55,285 nt of DNA from an uncultured Dorea sp. (GCA_910585725.1 CAJUFA010000023.1:1-55285); one strand, 5' to 3'; positions 8,299-17,673 are shown, counted from the stretch's first letter. Numbers and translations: made by a program. The notes: generated by a model not told the origin, from the sequence alone.

Positions 8299-10113
8299 GT
8301 GGCAGGAGTAGATCAGAGTAAAATTCGTAATTTTTGTATTATAGCTCATATAGATCATGGAAAATCTACGCTGGCGGACCGAATTATTGAGATGACGGGC
8401 CTTCTGACCAGCCGTGAGATGCAGTCTCAGGTTCTGGACAATATGGAGCTTGAGCGGGAGAGAGGGATTACAATCAAGGCCCAGGCGGTTCGTATAGTCT
8501 ATCAGGCGAAGAGCGGGGAGGAGTATATCTTCAACCTTATAGATACGCCTGGACATGTGGACTTTAACTATGAGGTGTCGAGGAGTCTTGCGGCCTGCGA
8601 CGGCGCGATCCTGGTGGTAGACGCGGCGCAGGGAGTAGAAGCTCAGACGCTGGCGAACGTCTATCTGGCGTTGGATCATGACCTGGATGTGATGCCGGTG
8701 ATCAATAAGGTAGATCTTCCAAGCGCAGAACCGGAACGGGTTATAGAGGAGATCGAGGACGTGATTGGGATCGAAGCCTTGGATGCCCCGCAGATCTCGG
8801 CGAAGACAGGACTGAATGTAGAAGAAGTACTGGAGCAGATCGTGGAGAAGATTCCGGCGCCGGAGGGGGATCCTGACGCGCCGCTAAAGGCATTGATCTT
8901 CGATTCTCTGTATGATTCTTATAAGGGTGTCATTGTATTCTGCAGGATCAAGGAAGGGACTGTGAAGAGGGGAACGCCGATTCTCATGATGGCTACCGGA
9001 GCGAAAGCGGAGGTTGTAGAGGTGGGGTATTTCGGCGCGGGGCAGTTTATTCCCTGTGACGAGCTGAGCGCAGGTATGGTTGGTTATATTACGGCGAGCC
9101 TTAAGAATGTGAAGGATACCCGTGTGGGAGACACCATCACGGACGCCTCCAATCCATGTCCGGAACCTCTTCCGGGATATAAGAAAGTGAATCCGATGGT
9201 ATACTGCGGTATGTATCCGGCGGATGGGGCGAAGTATCCGGATCTTAGAGACGCGTTGGAGAAACTTCAGCTGAATGACGCGTCGCTGCAGTTTGAGCCG
9301 GAGACTTCTATTGCGTTAGGTTTTGGGTATCGCTGCGGGTTCCTGGGACTCCTTCATCTGGAGATTATCCAGGAGCGTCTGGAGAGAGAGTATAACCTGG
9401 ATCTGGTGACGACGGCTCCGGGAGTTATCTATAAGGTGCATAAGACGAACGGCGACGTGATCGAGCTGACGAATCCCTCTAATCTTCCGGATCCGTCGGA
9501 GATCGAATATATGGAAGAACCTATGGTGAAAGCTGAGATTATGGTAACGTCGGAATTTATAGGAGCAATTATGGATCTCTGCCAGGAGCGCAGAGGTATC
9601 TATGACGGGATGGAATATATCGAAGAGACCCGGGCGGTGCTTCGGTATCATCTGCCTTTGAATGAGATTATCTATGATTTCTTCGATGCGTTAAAGTCAC
9701 GTTCCAGAGGGTACGCGTCCTTTGACTATGAGATGGACGAGTATGTGCGGTCTGAACTGGTGAAGCTTGATATTCTGATTAATAAAGAAGAAGTCGACGC
9801 TCTGTCATTCATTATCCATGCCAATACGGCCTATGAGCGCGGGCGTAAGATGTGTGAGAAATTGAAAGAAGAGATCCCAAGACAACTCTTTGAGATACCG
9901 ATCCAGGCGGCGATCGGAAGTAAGATTATCGCAAGAGAGACGGTCAAGGCGATGCGAAAGGACGTGCTCGCCAAGTGCTACGGCGGAGATATTACCCGAA
10001 AGAGAAAGCTTCTGGAGAAGCAGAAGGAAGGTAAGAAGCGGATGCGCCAGGTGGGCAGCGTGGAGATCCCGCAGAAAGCATTTATGAGCGTGCTGAAGCT
10101 GGATGATAAGTAG
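8299..10113 (+). CDS. lepA: elongation factor 4 (LepA)
   Basis: A 604-residue translational GTPase beginning at GTG 8299 behind AAGGGG. Motifs: G1 AHIDHGKST, G2/G3 RGITIK and DTPGHVDF, G4 NKVD, G5 SAKTG, and the LepA-specific C-terminal domain ending in RKRKLLEKQKEGKKRMR. EF4 acts on stalled or mistranslocated ribosomes. Full length. It is followed by a hairpin and then hemW, the common lepA-hemW order in Firmicutes. Confidence 0.97.
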   Translation: MAGVDQSKIRNFCIIAHIDHGKSTLADRIIEMTGLLTSREMQSQVLDNMELERERGITIKAQAVRIVYQAKSGEEYIFNLIDTPGHVDFNYEVSRSLAACDGAILVVDAAQGVEAQTLANVYLALDHDLDVMPVINKVDLPSAEPERVIEEIEDVIGIEALDAPQISAKTGLNVEEVLEQIVEKIPAPEGDPDAPLKALIFDSLYDSYKGVIVFCRIKEGTVKRGTPILMMATGAKAEVVEVGYFGAGQFIPCDELSAGMVGYITASLKNVKDTRVGDTITDASNPCPEPLPGYKKVNPMVYCGMYPADGAKYPDLRDALEKLQLNDASLQFEPETSIALGFGYRCGFLGLLHLEIIQERLEREYNLDLVTTAPGVIYKVHKTNGDVIELTNPSNLPDPSEIEYMEEPMVKAEIMVTSEFIGAIMDLCQERRGIYDGMEYIEETRAVLRYHLPLNEIIYDFFDALKSRSRGYASFDYEMDEYVRSELVKLDILINKEEVDALSFIIHANTAYERGRKMCEKLKEEIPRQLFEIPIQAAIGSKIIARETVKAMRKDVLAKCYGGDITRKRKLLEKQKEGKKRMRQVGSVEIPQKAFMSVLKLDDK

Positions 10114-10132
10114 ACGATAAGCGAATGGTAAG

Positions 10133-10192
10133 TACCCTCGATGTACAAAACAGCGCGCGGCGTTTGGTACATTTGAGGGTATATTTTTCTGT
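10133..10192 (+). terminator. hairpin with U-rich tail after lepA
   Basis: TACCCTC (10133-10139) pairs with GAGGGTA (10175-10181), with an inner TGTAC/GTACA pairing, then ATTTTTCTGTTTT. It looks like a terminator or attenuator between lepA and hemW. Confidence 0.65.
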
Positions 10193-10239
10193 TTTATGTG
10201 ATTGATATCATGTATCATGGCATGAGGGAGGTGCGGCCG

Positions 10240-11328
10240 GTGAGACCTTTGGAATTATATGTGCATATTCCTTTTTGTATTAAGAAATGTCAATATTGTG
10301 ATTTTCTGTCGGGGCCGTCGTCTGAGGAAGAACGCCGGGAGTATGTGACGGAACTCTGCCGGCAGATCCGGACTTATAAGAAGCTTGCGGGAGATTATCA
10401 TGTCGTCAGCATCTTTATCGGCGGCGGAACGCCGTCTATACTGGATGCCGAACAGATCACCGGGATTTTTGAGGCTGTCCGGGATACCTTTGCGGTTGAC
10501 GAAGATGCGGAAATCACGATAGAGATGAATCCGGGTACTGTGACGGAAGAAAAACTTACGGCATACAGGCAGGCCGGTGTCAATCGTCTTAGTATCGGTC
10601 TGCAATCTGCGGAGAACGTAGAGCTGAAGATATTGGGAAGAATTCATACTTATGAAGAGTTTCTTGATACATACCGTCTGGCGAGAAAGAAGGGATTTCG
10701 AAATATTAATGTAGATCTGATGTCGGCAATTCCGGGGCAGACGATAGAAGGGTGGGAAGATACTTTACGGAAGGCTGCGGGATTAGAACCGGAGCATATT
10801 TCGGCGTATAGTCTGATCATAGAAGAGGGAACGCCCTTCTATGAAAAGTACGGTTTATGTACCGATCAATTGCCGGGGGAAGAGGAAGAGCGGCAGATGT
10901 ATAGGCGTACGAAAGAGATTTTAAAAGAATACGGCTACAACAGATATGAGATCTCGAACTATGCTTTGCCCGGATATGAATGCAGGCATAATCTGGGCTA
11001 TTGGAACCGGAGGGAATATCTGGGAATCGGTACGGGGGCGGCGTCCCTTATGGATAACAGGAGATGGAATTACGGGGAAGAGCCGGCGGCATTGAGTACG
11101 AAGGAACAGATGGAAGAGTTCATGTTTCTGGGGCTTCGGAAGACGGAAGGGGCGTCAAAGACGAAGTTTGCCGATGAGTTCGGACGCGGAATGGACGAGG
11201 TATATGGCGATGTGCTGGAAAAGATGTGTAGAATAGGGTTGATGGAGAAGAGCGACGATTTTGTACGGCTTACGGACAGAGGAATTGATGTCAGTAATGC
11301 CGTGATGTGCGAATTTTTGCTGGAATAA
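10240..11328 (+). CDS. hemW: radical SAM heme chaperone HemW
   Basis: The GTG at 10240, eight bases after AGGGAGG (10225-10231), gives MRPLELYVHIPFC, the normal HemW start; the in-frame GTG at 10198 lacks a ribosome site. The 362-residue protein has the radical SAM cluster motif C13-x3-C17-x2-C20 and the glycine-rich GGGTPS motif. HemW was long annotated as an oxygen-independent coproporphyrinogen oxidase but lacks the residues for that reaction and acts in heme trafficking. The C-terminal HemN_C-like domain is present. Confidence 0.93.
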   Translation: MRPLELYVHIPFCIKKCQYCDFLSGPSSEEERREYVTELCRQIRTYKKLAGDYHVVSIFIGGGTPSILDAEQITGIFEAVRDTFAVDEDAEITIEMNPGTVTEEKLTAYRQAGVNRLSIGLQSAENVELKILGRIHTYEEFLDTYRLARKKGFRNINVDLMSAIPGQTIEGWEDTLRKAAGLEPEHISAYSLIIEEGTPFYEKYGLCTDQLPGEEEERQMYRRTKEILKEYGYNRYEISNYALPGYECRHNLGYWNRREYLGIGTGAASLMDNRRWNYGEEPAALSTKEQMEEFMFLGLRKTEGASKTKFADEFGRGMDEVYGDVLEKMCRIGLMEKSDDFVRLTDRGIDVSNAVMCEFLLE

Positions 11329-11413
11329 ATCTTTATAGTTCATTGGTAACGCATTTACGCAATAACGTTTACTTTGTGTCTATATATATGGAAAAGACAC
11401 AGAAATTGTATTG

Positions 11414-11450
11414 CCTGCATATGCTGTGAATAATAGTATATGCAGGTTTT
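11414..11450 (+). terminator. terminator after hemW
   Basis: Nine-base stem CCTGCATAT (11414-11422) with ATATGCAGG (11438-11446), followed by TTTTATT. Confidence 0.7.
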
Positions 11451-11470
11451 ATTAAGAGGATGGTGTGGCG

Positions 11471-11707
11471 ATGAGATTGTGTGAACTGGAAAATAAAGAA
11501 GTTATCAATGCCTGTGACTGTAAGAAGCTGGGATGTATCGTGGATCTGGTGATAGATGAATGTAATGGATGCATTGAGGCGCTGGTGATTCCGAAAGCAG
11601 GAAAGCTGTGCGGATTTTTCTGCGATGGTTCAGAGTATATTATTCCGTTTAAATGCATCAGGAAGATCGGGGAGGATATTATCCTGGTGGAGATACATGA
11701 GATGTAA
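11471..11707 (+). CDS. YlmC/YmxH family PRC-barrel protein
   Basis: A 78-residue protein with the PRC-barrel pattern LCELENKEVIN ... GCIVDLVID ... PFKCIRKIGEDIILVE, matching the YlmC/YmxH family of sporulating Firmicutes. The start is ATG 11471, ten bases after AGAGG; a GTG at 11465 is too close to the site. It has eight cysteines, more than expected for the domain. Members are linked to sporulation by expression and context, not by a known activity. A terminator lies just upstream and a promoter for the next gene just downstream. Confidence 0.85.
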   Translation: MRLCELENKEVINACDCKKLGCIVDLVIDECNGCIEALVIPKAGKLCGFFCDGSEYIIPFKCIRKIGEDIILVEIHEM

Positions 11708-11727
11708 AAGATTGGTAAAATTCCTTC

Positions 11728-11756
11728 TTGTATTCTTGAAAGAATCTTGTTACAAT
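11728..11756 (+). promoter_or_regulatory. sigma-A promoter of the ABC exporter
   Basis: TTGTAT (11728-11733), 17 bases, TACAAT (11751-11756). Predicted start near 11763 leaves an untranslated leader of about 95 bases before the uORF. Confidence 0.65.
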
Positions 11757-11789
11757 AGGAAGCATGCATGAGCATAAAATAGAATAGAC

Positions 11790-11853
11790 AAAACCTTCCA
11801 CAATCCGGGTATGTATTTAAGATATACCCGGATAAAAGTAATAGGGAGGTTTT
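11790..11853 (+). promoter_or_regulatory. structured leader hiding a ribosome site
   Basis: An inner hairpin pairs TCCGGGTAT (11804-11812) with ATACCCGGA (11824-11832). Outside it, AAAACCTTCC (11790-11799) pairs with GGGAGGTTTT (11844-11853) over ten positions with one G-U. The right outer arm contains the GGGAGG ribosome site of the next start codon, so the folded leader would mask it. Two more T residues follow, so a terminator-like role is the alternative. Confidence 0.55.
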
Positions 11854-11858
11854 TTCGC

Positions 11859-11888
11859 ATGAGAAAAGGGGAACTGGACGATCAATGA
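11859..11888 (+). CDS. nine-codon upstream frame coupled to the exporter
   Basis: ATG 11859 sits five bases after the GGGAGG-TTTT arm and reads MRKGELDDQ, then TGA at 11886-11888. Its stop overlaps the exporter start as ATGA. The exporter ATG itself has only a distant GGGG. This suggests the exporter is translated by coupling to this short frame, or that the frame is a regulatory leader peptide. No direct evidence of translation. Confidence 0.4.
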   Translation: MRKGELDDQ

Positions 11889-13627
11889 AGGAGAAGCTGA
11901 AGAAGTTATTTGCCTATTATGGTCCGTATAAAGGATTGTTCTATAGTGATATGTTCTTTGCCATCTTGGGCGCGGTTGTGACATTGGTCATTCCGCTGAT
12001 TGTAAGATATATTACGAATGAAGTCGTATATTTTGATAAAGCAGAGGCGGGGGAGGCGATCCTTGCGCTTGGAGGGCTGATGACGGCTCTTGTTTTGTTG
12101 GAGATATTCTGTAATTTTTATATTGCGTATTTTGGGCATATCATGGGCGCTAAGATGGAAGCGGATATGCGAAGAGATATTTTTGGGCATTATCAGAAGT
12201 TGACTTTTGCGTTCTATGATAATCAGAAAGTAGGACATCTTCTTTCCAGGATTACCAGTGATCTGTTTGACATCAGCGAGCTTTTGCATCACGGACCGGA
12301 GGATCTTGTCATATCGGTTATTAAGATTATTGGTTCTTTTGCGATTCTTTTGGCAGTCAATGTAAAGCTGGCGCTGATAGCTTTTGCATTTATTCCTTTG
12401 ATGGTGGCTTTTGCATTTTACTTTAATGGGAAGATGGGAAAAGCGTTTAAAAAGAACCGGGAGAAGATTGCGGAGATTAACAGTCAGATTGAAGACAGTC
12501 TGTCGGGAATCCGGGTGGTGAAGTCGTTTGCCAACGAGAAAGAAGAGATGAAGAAATTCAAAAAGGGAAACGACAATTTTGTGGCGGCAAAGAAAGTAAG
12601 CTACAAGTACATGGGTATCTATAATTCCGGTCTGGGAGCCATGAGTACGATGATTACAGTGGTGGTGCTGACTGCGGGAGTCGGTATGATGCTGACGGGC
12701 GCGGTGGCGCTGACGGATCTGATTACATTTCTTCTATATATCAATAATTTTACGGATCCTGTCAAGAAGCTGGTGACATTCACCGAGCAGTTCCAGAACG
12801 GATATTCGGGATTTGAGAGATTCCTTGAGATTTTGTCTATCGCGCCGGATATCAAGGATAAGCAGGATGCGGCGTCGGTAGGGCAGATGCAGGGAGAGAT
12901 CGAATTTTGCGACGTATCTTTCAAATACGAAGATCAGAATGACCGGGTATTAAATCATATCAATCTAAAGGTAGAGGCGGGAGATTATATAGCGTTAGTG
13001 GGACCCTCCGGCGTCGGGAAGACGACGCTTTGCAGTCTGATTCCGAGATTTTATGACGTATCGTCGGGAGCAGTCAGGATTGACGGAAGAGACATCCGTG
13101 ATATTAAGCTTTGTGATCTGCGTAATAATGTCGGCATAGTGCAGCAGGACGTATATCTTTTTGCAGGGACGATTCTTGATAATATCCGTTACGGCAGGAT
13201 GGATGCGACGGATGAAGAGGTGGTAATAGCGGCGAAGAACGCTAATGCACACGAGTTTATTATGAGTTTCCCTCAGGGATATCATACGGATATCGGACAG
13301 AGAGGCGTGAAATTATCGGGAGGACAGAAGCAGCGGCTGTCTATTGCGAGGGTCTTTCTTAAGAATCCTCCGATTCTTATCTTTGATGAGGCGACGTCGG
13401 CATTGGATAACGAAAGCGAGCAGGTGGTTCAGAAGTCTCTGGAAGGGCTTGCAAAGGCGAGGACGACTTTTGTGATTGCACATCGGCTTACTACCATTCA
13501 GAATGCACAGAAGATCCTGGTATTAACAGAAGATGGAATTGCGGAAGAGGGAACGCATGAGGAATTGCTTCAGAAGAAGGGAATCTATGAAGCGTTGTAT
13601 CATCGGAAGTTTGAGAATATTGATTAG
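11885..13627 (+). CDS. ABC exporter, fused permease and ATPase
   Basis: A 580-residue half-exporter (MsbA/LmrA type). Six membrane helices occupy about residues 15-310, with the coupling region RRDIFGHYQKL; the ATPase domain follows with Walker A GPSGVGKTTL, Q-loop VGIVQQDVYLF, signature LSGGQKQRLSIARVF, Walker B ILIFDEATSALD and the H-loop AHRL. It probably works as a homodimer, since no second half-transporter is adjacent. Candidate substrates are lipids or drugs; nothing narrows this. Translation start overlaps the uORF stop. Confidence 0.92.
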   Translation: MKEKLKKLFAYYGPYKGLFYSDMFFAILGAVVTLVIPLIVRYITNEVVYFDKAEAGEAILALGGLMTALVLLEIFCNFYIAYFGHIMGAKMEADMRRDIFGHYQKLTFAFYDNQKVGHLLSRITSDLFDISELLHHGPEDLVISVIKIIGSFAILLAVNVKLALIAFAFIPLMVAFAFYFNGKMGKAFKKNREKIAEINSQIEDSLSGIRVVKSFANEKEEMKKFKKGNDNFVAAKKVSYKYMGIYNSGLGAMSTMITVVVLTAGVGMMLTGAVALTDLITFLLYINNFTDPVKKLVTFTEQFQNGYSGFERFLEILSIAPDIKDKQDAASVGQMQGEIEFCDVSFKYEDQNDRVLNHINLKVEAGDYIALVGPSGVGKTTLCSLIPRFYDVSSGAVRIDGRDIRDIKLCDLRNNVGIVQQDVYLFAGTILDNIRYGRMDATDEEVVIAAKNANAHEFIMSFPQGYHTDIGQRGVKLSGGQKQRLSIARVFLKNPPILIFDEATSALDNESEQVVQKSLEGLAKARTTFVIAHRLTTIQNAQKILVLTEDGIAEEGTHEELLQKKGIYEALYHRKFENID

Positions 13628-13693
13628 GATTCGCAGAGAAATAATATAAAGGTAGTATTTCTTGAAGATTCCTTAGTATAAGGGGTGAAAGAT

Positions 13694-13849
13694 ATGGAGC
13701 TTAGAAGGAGAATGAGGGCTTCTATGCTGATTGTAATTCTGTTTTGTATGATGTGCGTGGCGTCTGTATTAGACAGGGAAGAGAGAATGGCGCAGGTCGA
13801 TGAAGAACGGCGGCAGGCAGATAGGTTTATCTCCTGCGAAATACAGTAA
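13694..13849 (+). CDS. 51-residue membrane peptide
   Basis: ATG 13694 follows AAGGGG by about eight bases and gives a 51-residue frame: a basic start (MELRRRMR), one hydrophobic segment (about residues 10-25) and a charged tail rich in Glu, Arg and Gln. A short single-pass protein or a cleavable signal is possible. It lies between the exporter and the DUF2156 gene, all on the same strand. No family recognised. Confidence 0.5.
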   Translation: MELRRRMRASMLIVILFCMMCVASVLDREERMAQVDEERRQADRFISCEIQ

Positions 13850-13931
13850 TTATGACGATACATAAAAAAATCAGATAATATCCATAATATCATATGGACA
13901 GCAAACTAAAAAAATAAGAGAAGGTCAGGAT

Positions 13932-14855
13932 ATGGACAAGATACAATTTAAAAGAGCGGAACTGGAAGATAAAGATATAATATCACATTATTTTGCGCAT
14001 CATACGAGCCGAAGCTGTGAGAGGACTTTTGCCAATGTGTATCTATGGTCGCGCCAATATCCGGTGAAGTGGGCGATTGTGGAGAATACGCTGGTATTCA
14101 AAAGCGAGGACGAGGAACATCTGGCTTTTGCTTACCCGGCGGGAGAAGCTGCCGACGTGCAGAGAGCGATAGAGTGGATGATGAAGTACTGCAGCGAACG
14201 TAATGCGCCGTTTCAGATGTATAATCTGACGCCGGACCAATTTGCACAGCTTGAGGAATGGTATCCGGGAAGATTTCAGATTGAATATGACAGAGACAGT
14301 GCGGATTACGTCTATGAGGCAGAGAAGCTTTCAACATTATCAGGAAAGAAGCTGCATGGGAAGCGGAATCATATTAATAAATTTAAAGCGTTATATGAGG
14401 ACAGATGGTCTTATGAGAAGCTTACGGAGGAGAATGCGGAAGAATGCTTCCAGATGGCGTTAAAGTGGAGAGAAGAGAACGGCTGTGAAGACGATCCTGA
14501 GAAGAGAGGAGAGATCTGTGTAACGATGAACGCTCTGCGCCTGTTCAGGGAATTGGAGCTTACAGGCGGCGTTCTTAAGGTAGACGGGGAGGTAGTGGCG
14601 TTTACGATCGGGGAACCGGTTTGTTCGGATACGTTTGTCGTGCATATTGAGAAAGCGTTCGCAGATGTGGAGGGCGCTTATCCGATGATTAACCAGCAAT
14701 TTGTGATGAATGAATGCAGAGACTATCTTTATGTCAACCGGGAAGAGGATACGGGGGCTGAAGGTTTAAGACAGGCAAAGATGTCTTATCGTCCTGTATT
14801 CATGGTGGAAAAGGGAGACGTAACGGAGATCAACGGATCTTTGGAGGAGGAGTAG
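13932..14855 (+). CDS. DUF2156 protein, MprF C-terminal domain-like
   Basis: A 307-residue soluble protein with the phosphatidylglycerol lysyltransferase C-terminal-like fold (DUF2156, tandem GNAT). Recognisable parts are the GKKLHGKRNHINKF motif near the middle and EGAYPMINQQF near the end. In MprF the same domain transfers an amino acid from aminoacyl-tRNA to lipid, but stand-alone members without the membrane flippase have no settled substrate. The aminotransferase gene follows after two bases and its ribosome site GGAGGAGG lies in the last codons of this gene. Confidence 0.82.
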   Translation: MDKIQFKRAELEDKDIISHYFAHHTSRSCERTFANVYLWSRQYPVKWAIVENTLVFKSEDEEHLAFAYPAGEAADVQRAIEWMMKYCSERNAPFQMYNLTPDQFAQLEEWYPGRFQIEYDRDSADYVYEAEKLSTLSGKKLHGKRNHINKFKALYEDRWSYEKLTEENAEECFQMALKWREENGCEDDPEKRGEICVTMNALRLFRELELTGGVLKVDGEVVAFTIGEPVCSDTFVVHIEKAFADVEGAYPMINQQFVMNECRDYLYVNREEDTGAEGLRQAKMSYRPVFMVEKGDVTEINGSLEEE

Positions 14856-14857
14856 AC

Positions 14858-16045
14858 ATGATAGCAGAGAAGATGAAGAATATGGTAGCAAACAGTTCGG
14901 CAATCCGCGCGATGTTTGAGGAAGGCAGCCGGCTGGCAGAGATCTACGGAGCGGAGAATGTATTTGATTTCAGTCTGGGTAATCCGAATGTGGCGGCTCC
15001 GGAGGCGGTAAAGAAAGCAATTATAGAGTTGCTTGATCAGAATGATCCGGTGATTCTTCATGGATATACGAACAGTAATTCCGGATACGCAGACGTGCGG
15101 GAGACGGTGGCGCGGTCGCTGAATGAACGTTTTGGAACGCAATTTGAGGGAAAGAATATTGTAATGTCCGTAGGAGCGGCAGGGGGATTGAATGTGATAT
15201 TGAAGACTCTGATCAATCCCGGCGACGAAGTTATCGCATTCGCGCCGTATTTTGGAGAGTATCGGTCTTACACGAATAATTATGATGGAATTTTGGTAGA
15301 GATCTCGCCGAATACGGTAGATTTTCAGCCCAGGCTGGATGAATTCGAGCAGAAGATCTCGCCGAAAACGAAAGCAGTTATTGTAAATACGCCGAATAAT
15401 CCCACCGGAGTAGTATATTCGGAGGAGACGATCAGGAAGCTGGCGGCGATCATGGAGGCAAAACAGAAGGAATATGGAACAGATATTTATCTGATCTCCG
15501 ACGAACCTTACCGCGAGTTGGTTTATGACGGGGTAGAAGTCCCGTATCTTACGAAATACTATGCCAATACGATCGTCGGATATTCTTATAGCAAGTCCCT
15601 GTCGCTTCCGGGCGAACGTATTGGTTATCTGGTGATTCCGGATGAAGTAAAGGACAGCAAAGATATACTGGCGGCTGCCGGTGTGGCGACGCGTATCCTG
15701 GGATTTGTCAATGCGCCGACTCTGCAGCAGAAGGTGGTTGCCAGGTGTATCAATGAGAAGACGGATATTTCTTTCTATGACAGAAACCGCGAGACTTTAT
15801 ATCAGGGGTTGCAGAAGTGCGGGTTTGAATGTATCAAACCAGAAGGGGCTTTCTATTTGTTTGTGAAATCTCCGGTTGCAGATGAGAAGGAATTCTGCGC
15901 CGCTGCGAAGAAGTATAATCTGTTGTTAGTGCCGGGAAGTTCCTTTGCATGTCCCGGATATGTAAGACTTGCTTATTGCGTGGCTTATGAGACGATAGTG
16001 AATTCACTGCCGAAGTTCATGGAGCTGGCAAAAGAATATTTTTAG
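14858..16045 (+). CDS. class I/II PLP aminotransferase
   Basis: A 395-residue fold-type I aminotransferase. Motifs: SLGNPNVAAPEAV near the N-terminus, NTPNNPTG, the SDEPYRELVY Asp region that holds the pyridine nitrogen, and PLP lysine K246 in SYSKSLSLPGERIGY. The N-terminal layout resembles aspartate or aromatic aminotransferases. The substrate cannot be fixed. It lies between DUF2156 and a HisC-like gene, in what looks like one operon. Confidence 0.88.
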   Translation: MIAEKMKNMVANSSAIRAMFEEGSRLAEIYGAENVFDFSLGNPNVAAPEAVKKAIIELLDQNDPVILHGYTNSNSGYADVRETVARSLNERFGTQFEGKNIVMSVGAAGGLNVILKTLINPGDEVIAFAPYFGEYRSYTNNYDGILVEISPNTVDFQPRLDEFEQKISPKTKAVIVNTPNNPTGVVYSEETIRKLAAIMEAKQKEYGTDIYLISDEPYRELVYDGVEVPYLTKYYANTIVGYSYSKSLSLPGERIGYLVIPDEVKDSKDILAAAGVATRILGFVNAPTLQQKVVARCINEKTDISFYDRNRETLYQGLQKCGFECIKPEGAFYLFVKSPVADEKEFCAAAKKYNLLLVPGSSFACPGYVRLAYCVAYETIVNSLPKFMELAKEYF

Positions 16046-16057
16046 GGAAATGAAATT

Positions 16058-17119
16058 ATGAGAGCATATGAGAAAAATATCCGAAAGGCAGAACCTTACG
16101 TGCCGGGAGAGCAGCCCCAGAATAAGGTGATCAAACTGAATACGAATGAGAATCCTTATCCGCCTGCGCCGGGAGTGGAAAAAGCGTTAAAAGAGATGGA
16201 TACGGACAGATTCAGGTTATATCCTGATCCTACATGCGGGCCGTTGGTAGAAGCGCTGGCAGATTTCTATCATGTGAAGCCGGAGCAAGTATTTGTGGGC
16301 GTCGGGTCCGATGATGTGCTTGCGATGTGTTTTCTGACTTTTTTTAACTCAGAAAAGCCGATCTTATTTCCGGATATTACATATTCCTTCTATAAGGTCT
16401 GGGCCGAGCTTTATCGGATTCCTTATGAATGTCAGAAGTTGGATGCTGATTTCCGAATTGTGAAGGAAGATTATGATAAGGAAAACGGCGGCGTTATCTT
16501 TCCGAATCCGAACGCGCCCACCGGGATATATGAAGAACTGGATATGGTTGAGGATATCATCAGGGCAAATCAGGACGTCGTTGTGATTATTGATGAAGCT
16601 TATATTGACTTTGCAGGATGTTCCGCGATAGAGTTGGTGGATAAATATGATAACCTGATCGTGGTTCAGACATTTTCCAAAGCAAGATCTATGGCCGGTA
16701 TGCGGATCGGATATGCGATCGGCAGCCCGGCGCTGATCAAGTATCTTCAAGACGCAAAGTATTCTTTTAATTCGTATACGATGAATCAGGCGGCTTTGGT
16801 ATGCGGTGTGGAATCGGTGAAAGACCAGGCATATTTTGAGGAAGGAATCCGTAAGATTATTCATACAAGAGAATGGGCGAAGGAGGAGTTAGAGAAGCTT
16901 GGCTTCTGTTGCCTTGATTCCGACGCTAATTTTATCTTTGTTACCCATCCCCGGTACGATGCAAAGAGATTATTCGAGGCGCTGAAGGAGAACGGTATCT
17001 ATGTCAGGTATTGGGGCAGCGGGAGAATTAAGCAGTATTTGAGGATTACAATCGGAACAAGGGAAGAGATGGAGGAATTATTTAAGTTTCTTAAGAAATA
17101 TAAAGGAGATTGTCTATGA
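16058..17119 (+). CDS. hisC: HisC-like aminotransferase
   Basis: A 353-residue class II aminotransferase with the HisC pattern: KLNTNENPYPPAPGV, the NPNAPTG motif, IIDEAYIDF and PLP lysine K208 in TFSKARSMAGMRIGY. HisC makes histidinol phosphate from imidazole acetol phosphate with glutamate. No other his genes are nearby, so it may act on phenylalanine/tyrosine or on threonine phosphate instead. Its stop overlaps the next start as ATGA. Confidence 0.8.
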   Translation: MRAYEKNIRKAEPYVPGEQPQNKVIKLNTNENPYPPAPGVEKALKEMDTDRFRLYPDPTCGPLVEALADFYHVKPEQVFVGVGSDDVLAMCFLTFFNSEKPILFPDITYSFYKVWAELYRIPYECQKLDADFRIVKEDYDKENGGVIFPNPNAPTGIYEELDMVEDIIRANQDVVVIIDEAYIDFAGCSAIELVDKYDNLIVVQTFSKARSMAGMRIGYAIGSPALIKYLQDAKYSFNSYTMNQAALVCGVESVKDQAYFEEGIRKIIHTREWAKEELEKLGFCCLDSDANFIFVTHPRYDAKRLFEALKENGIYVRYWGSGRIKQYLRITIGTREEMEELFKFLKKYKGDCL

Positions 17120-17628
17120 CTGAAACATTAGTACAGAGCATTATTGACGCCCTTGGTGGGAGCGTGGGCAAGGAAGCGATCGTATTCATCATATCGATGA
17201 TACCGATCCTGGAACTTCGAGGGGCTCTTCTGGTCGCGGGGCCTCTGCTCGGCGTGCCTGTGGCAAAGGCATTGCCGCTGTGTATCATAGGAAATATTAT
17301 TCCGGTACCTTTTATCCTGCTTTTGATCACACCGGTTTTTAATTGGATGAAAGGGACGAAGATCTTCAAGCCTATGGTTGATAAGCTGGAATCCAAGGCG
17401 ATGAGTAAGAGCGATAAGATTGAAAAATACGAGTTCTGGGGACTGGTACTGTTCGTGGGGATTCCGCTTCCGGGAACAGGGGCATGGACCGGTTCCTTGA
17501 TTGCGGCTCTGCTTGGCGTGAAATTTAAGAAGGCGTTTCCGGCTGTTATATTAGGTATCTGTATGGCGACGGTGATCATGTGGTTTATCTCCTATGTGCT
17601 TCTTGGCGGAGTACATGTCCTGGGGTAA
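17116..17628 (+). CDS. COG2426 small multidrug export family membrane protein
   Basis: A 170-residue protein starting at ATG 17116 behind AAAGGAG; a TTG six bases earlier is less likely. Four or so membrane segments, with the family signatures MIPILELRGALLVA and VGIPLPGTGAWTGSLIAALL. Members are called small multidrug export proteins, but the transported compound is unproven. Its start overlaps the hisC stop by four bases. Confidence 0.82.
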   Translation: MTETLVQSIIDALGGSVGKEAIVFIISMIPILELRGALLVAGPLLGVPVAKALPLCIIGNIIPVPFILLLITPVFNWMKGTKIFKPMVDKLESKAMSKSDKIEKYEFWGLVLFVGIPLPGTGAWTGSLIAALLGVKFKKAFPAVILGICMATVIMWFISYVLLGGVHVLG

Positions 17629-17673
17629 TTCTGCACTGGAGGAAATGGATAAGAGTATCAAAGATATTTGTAT

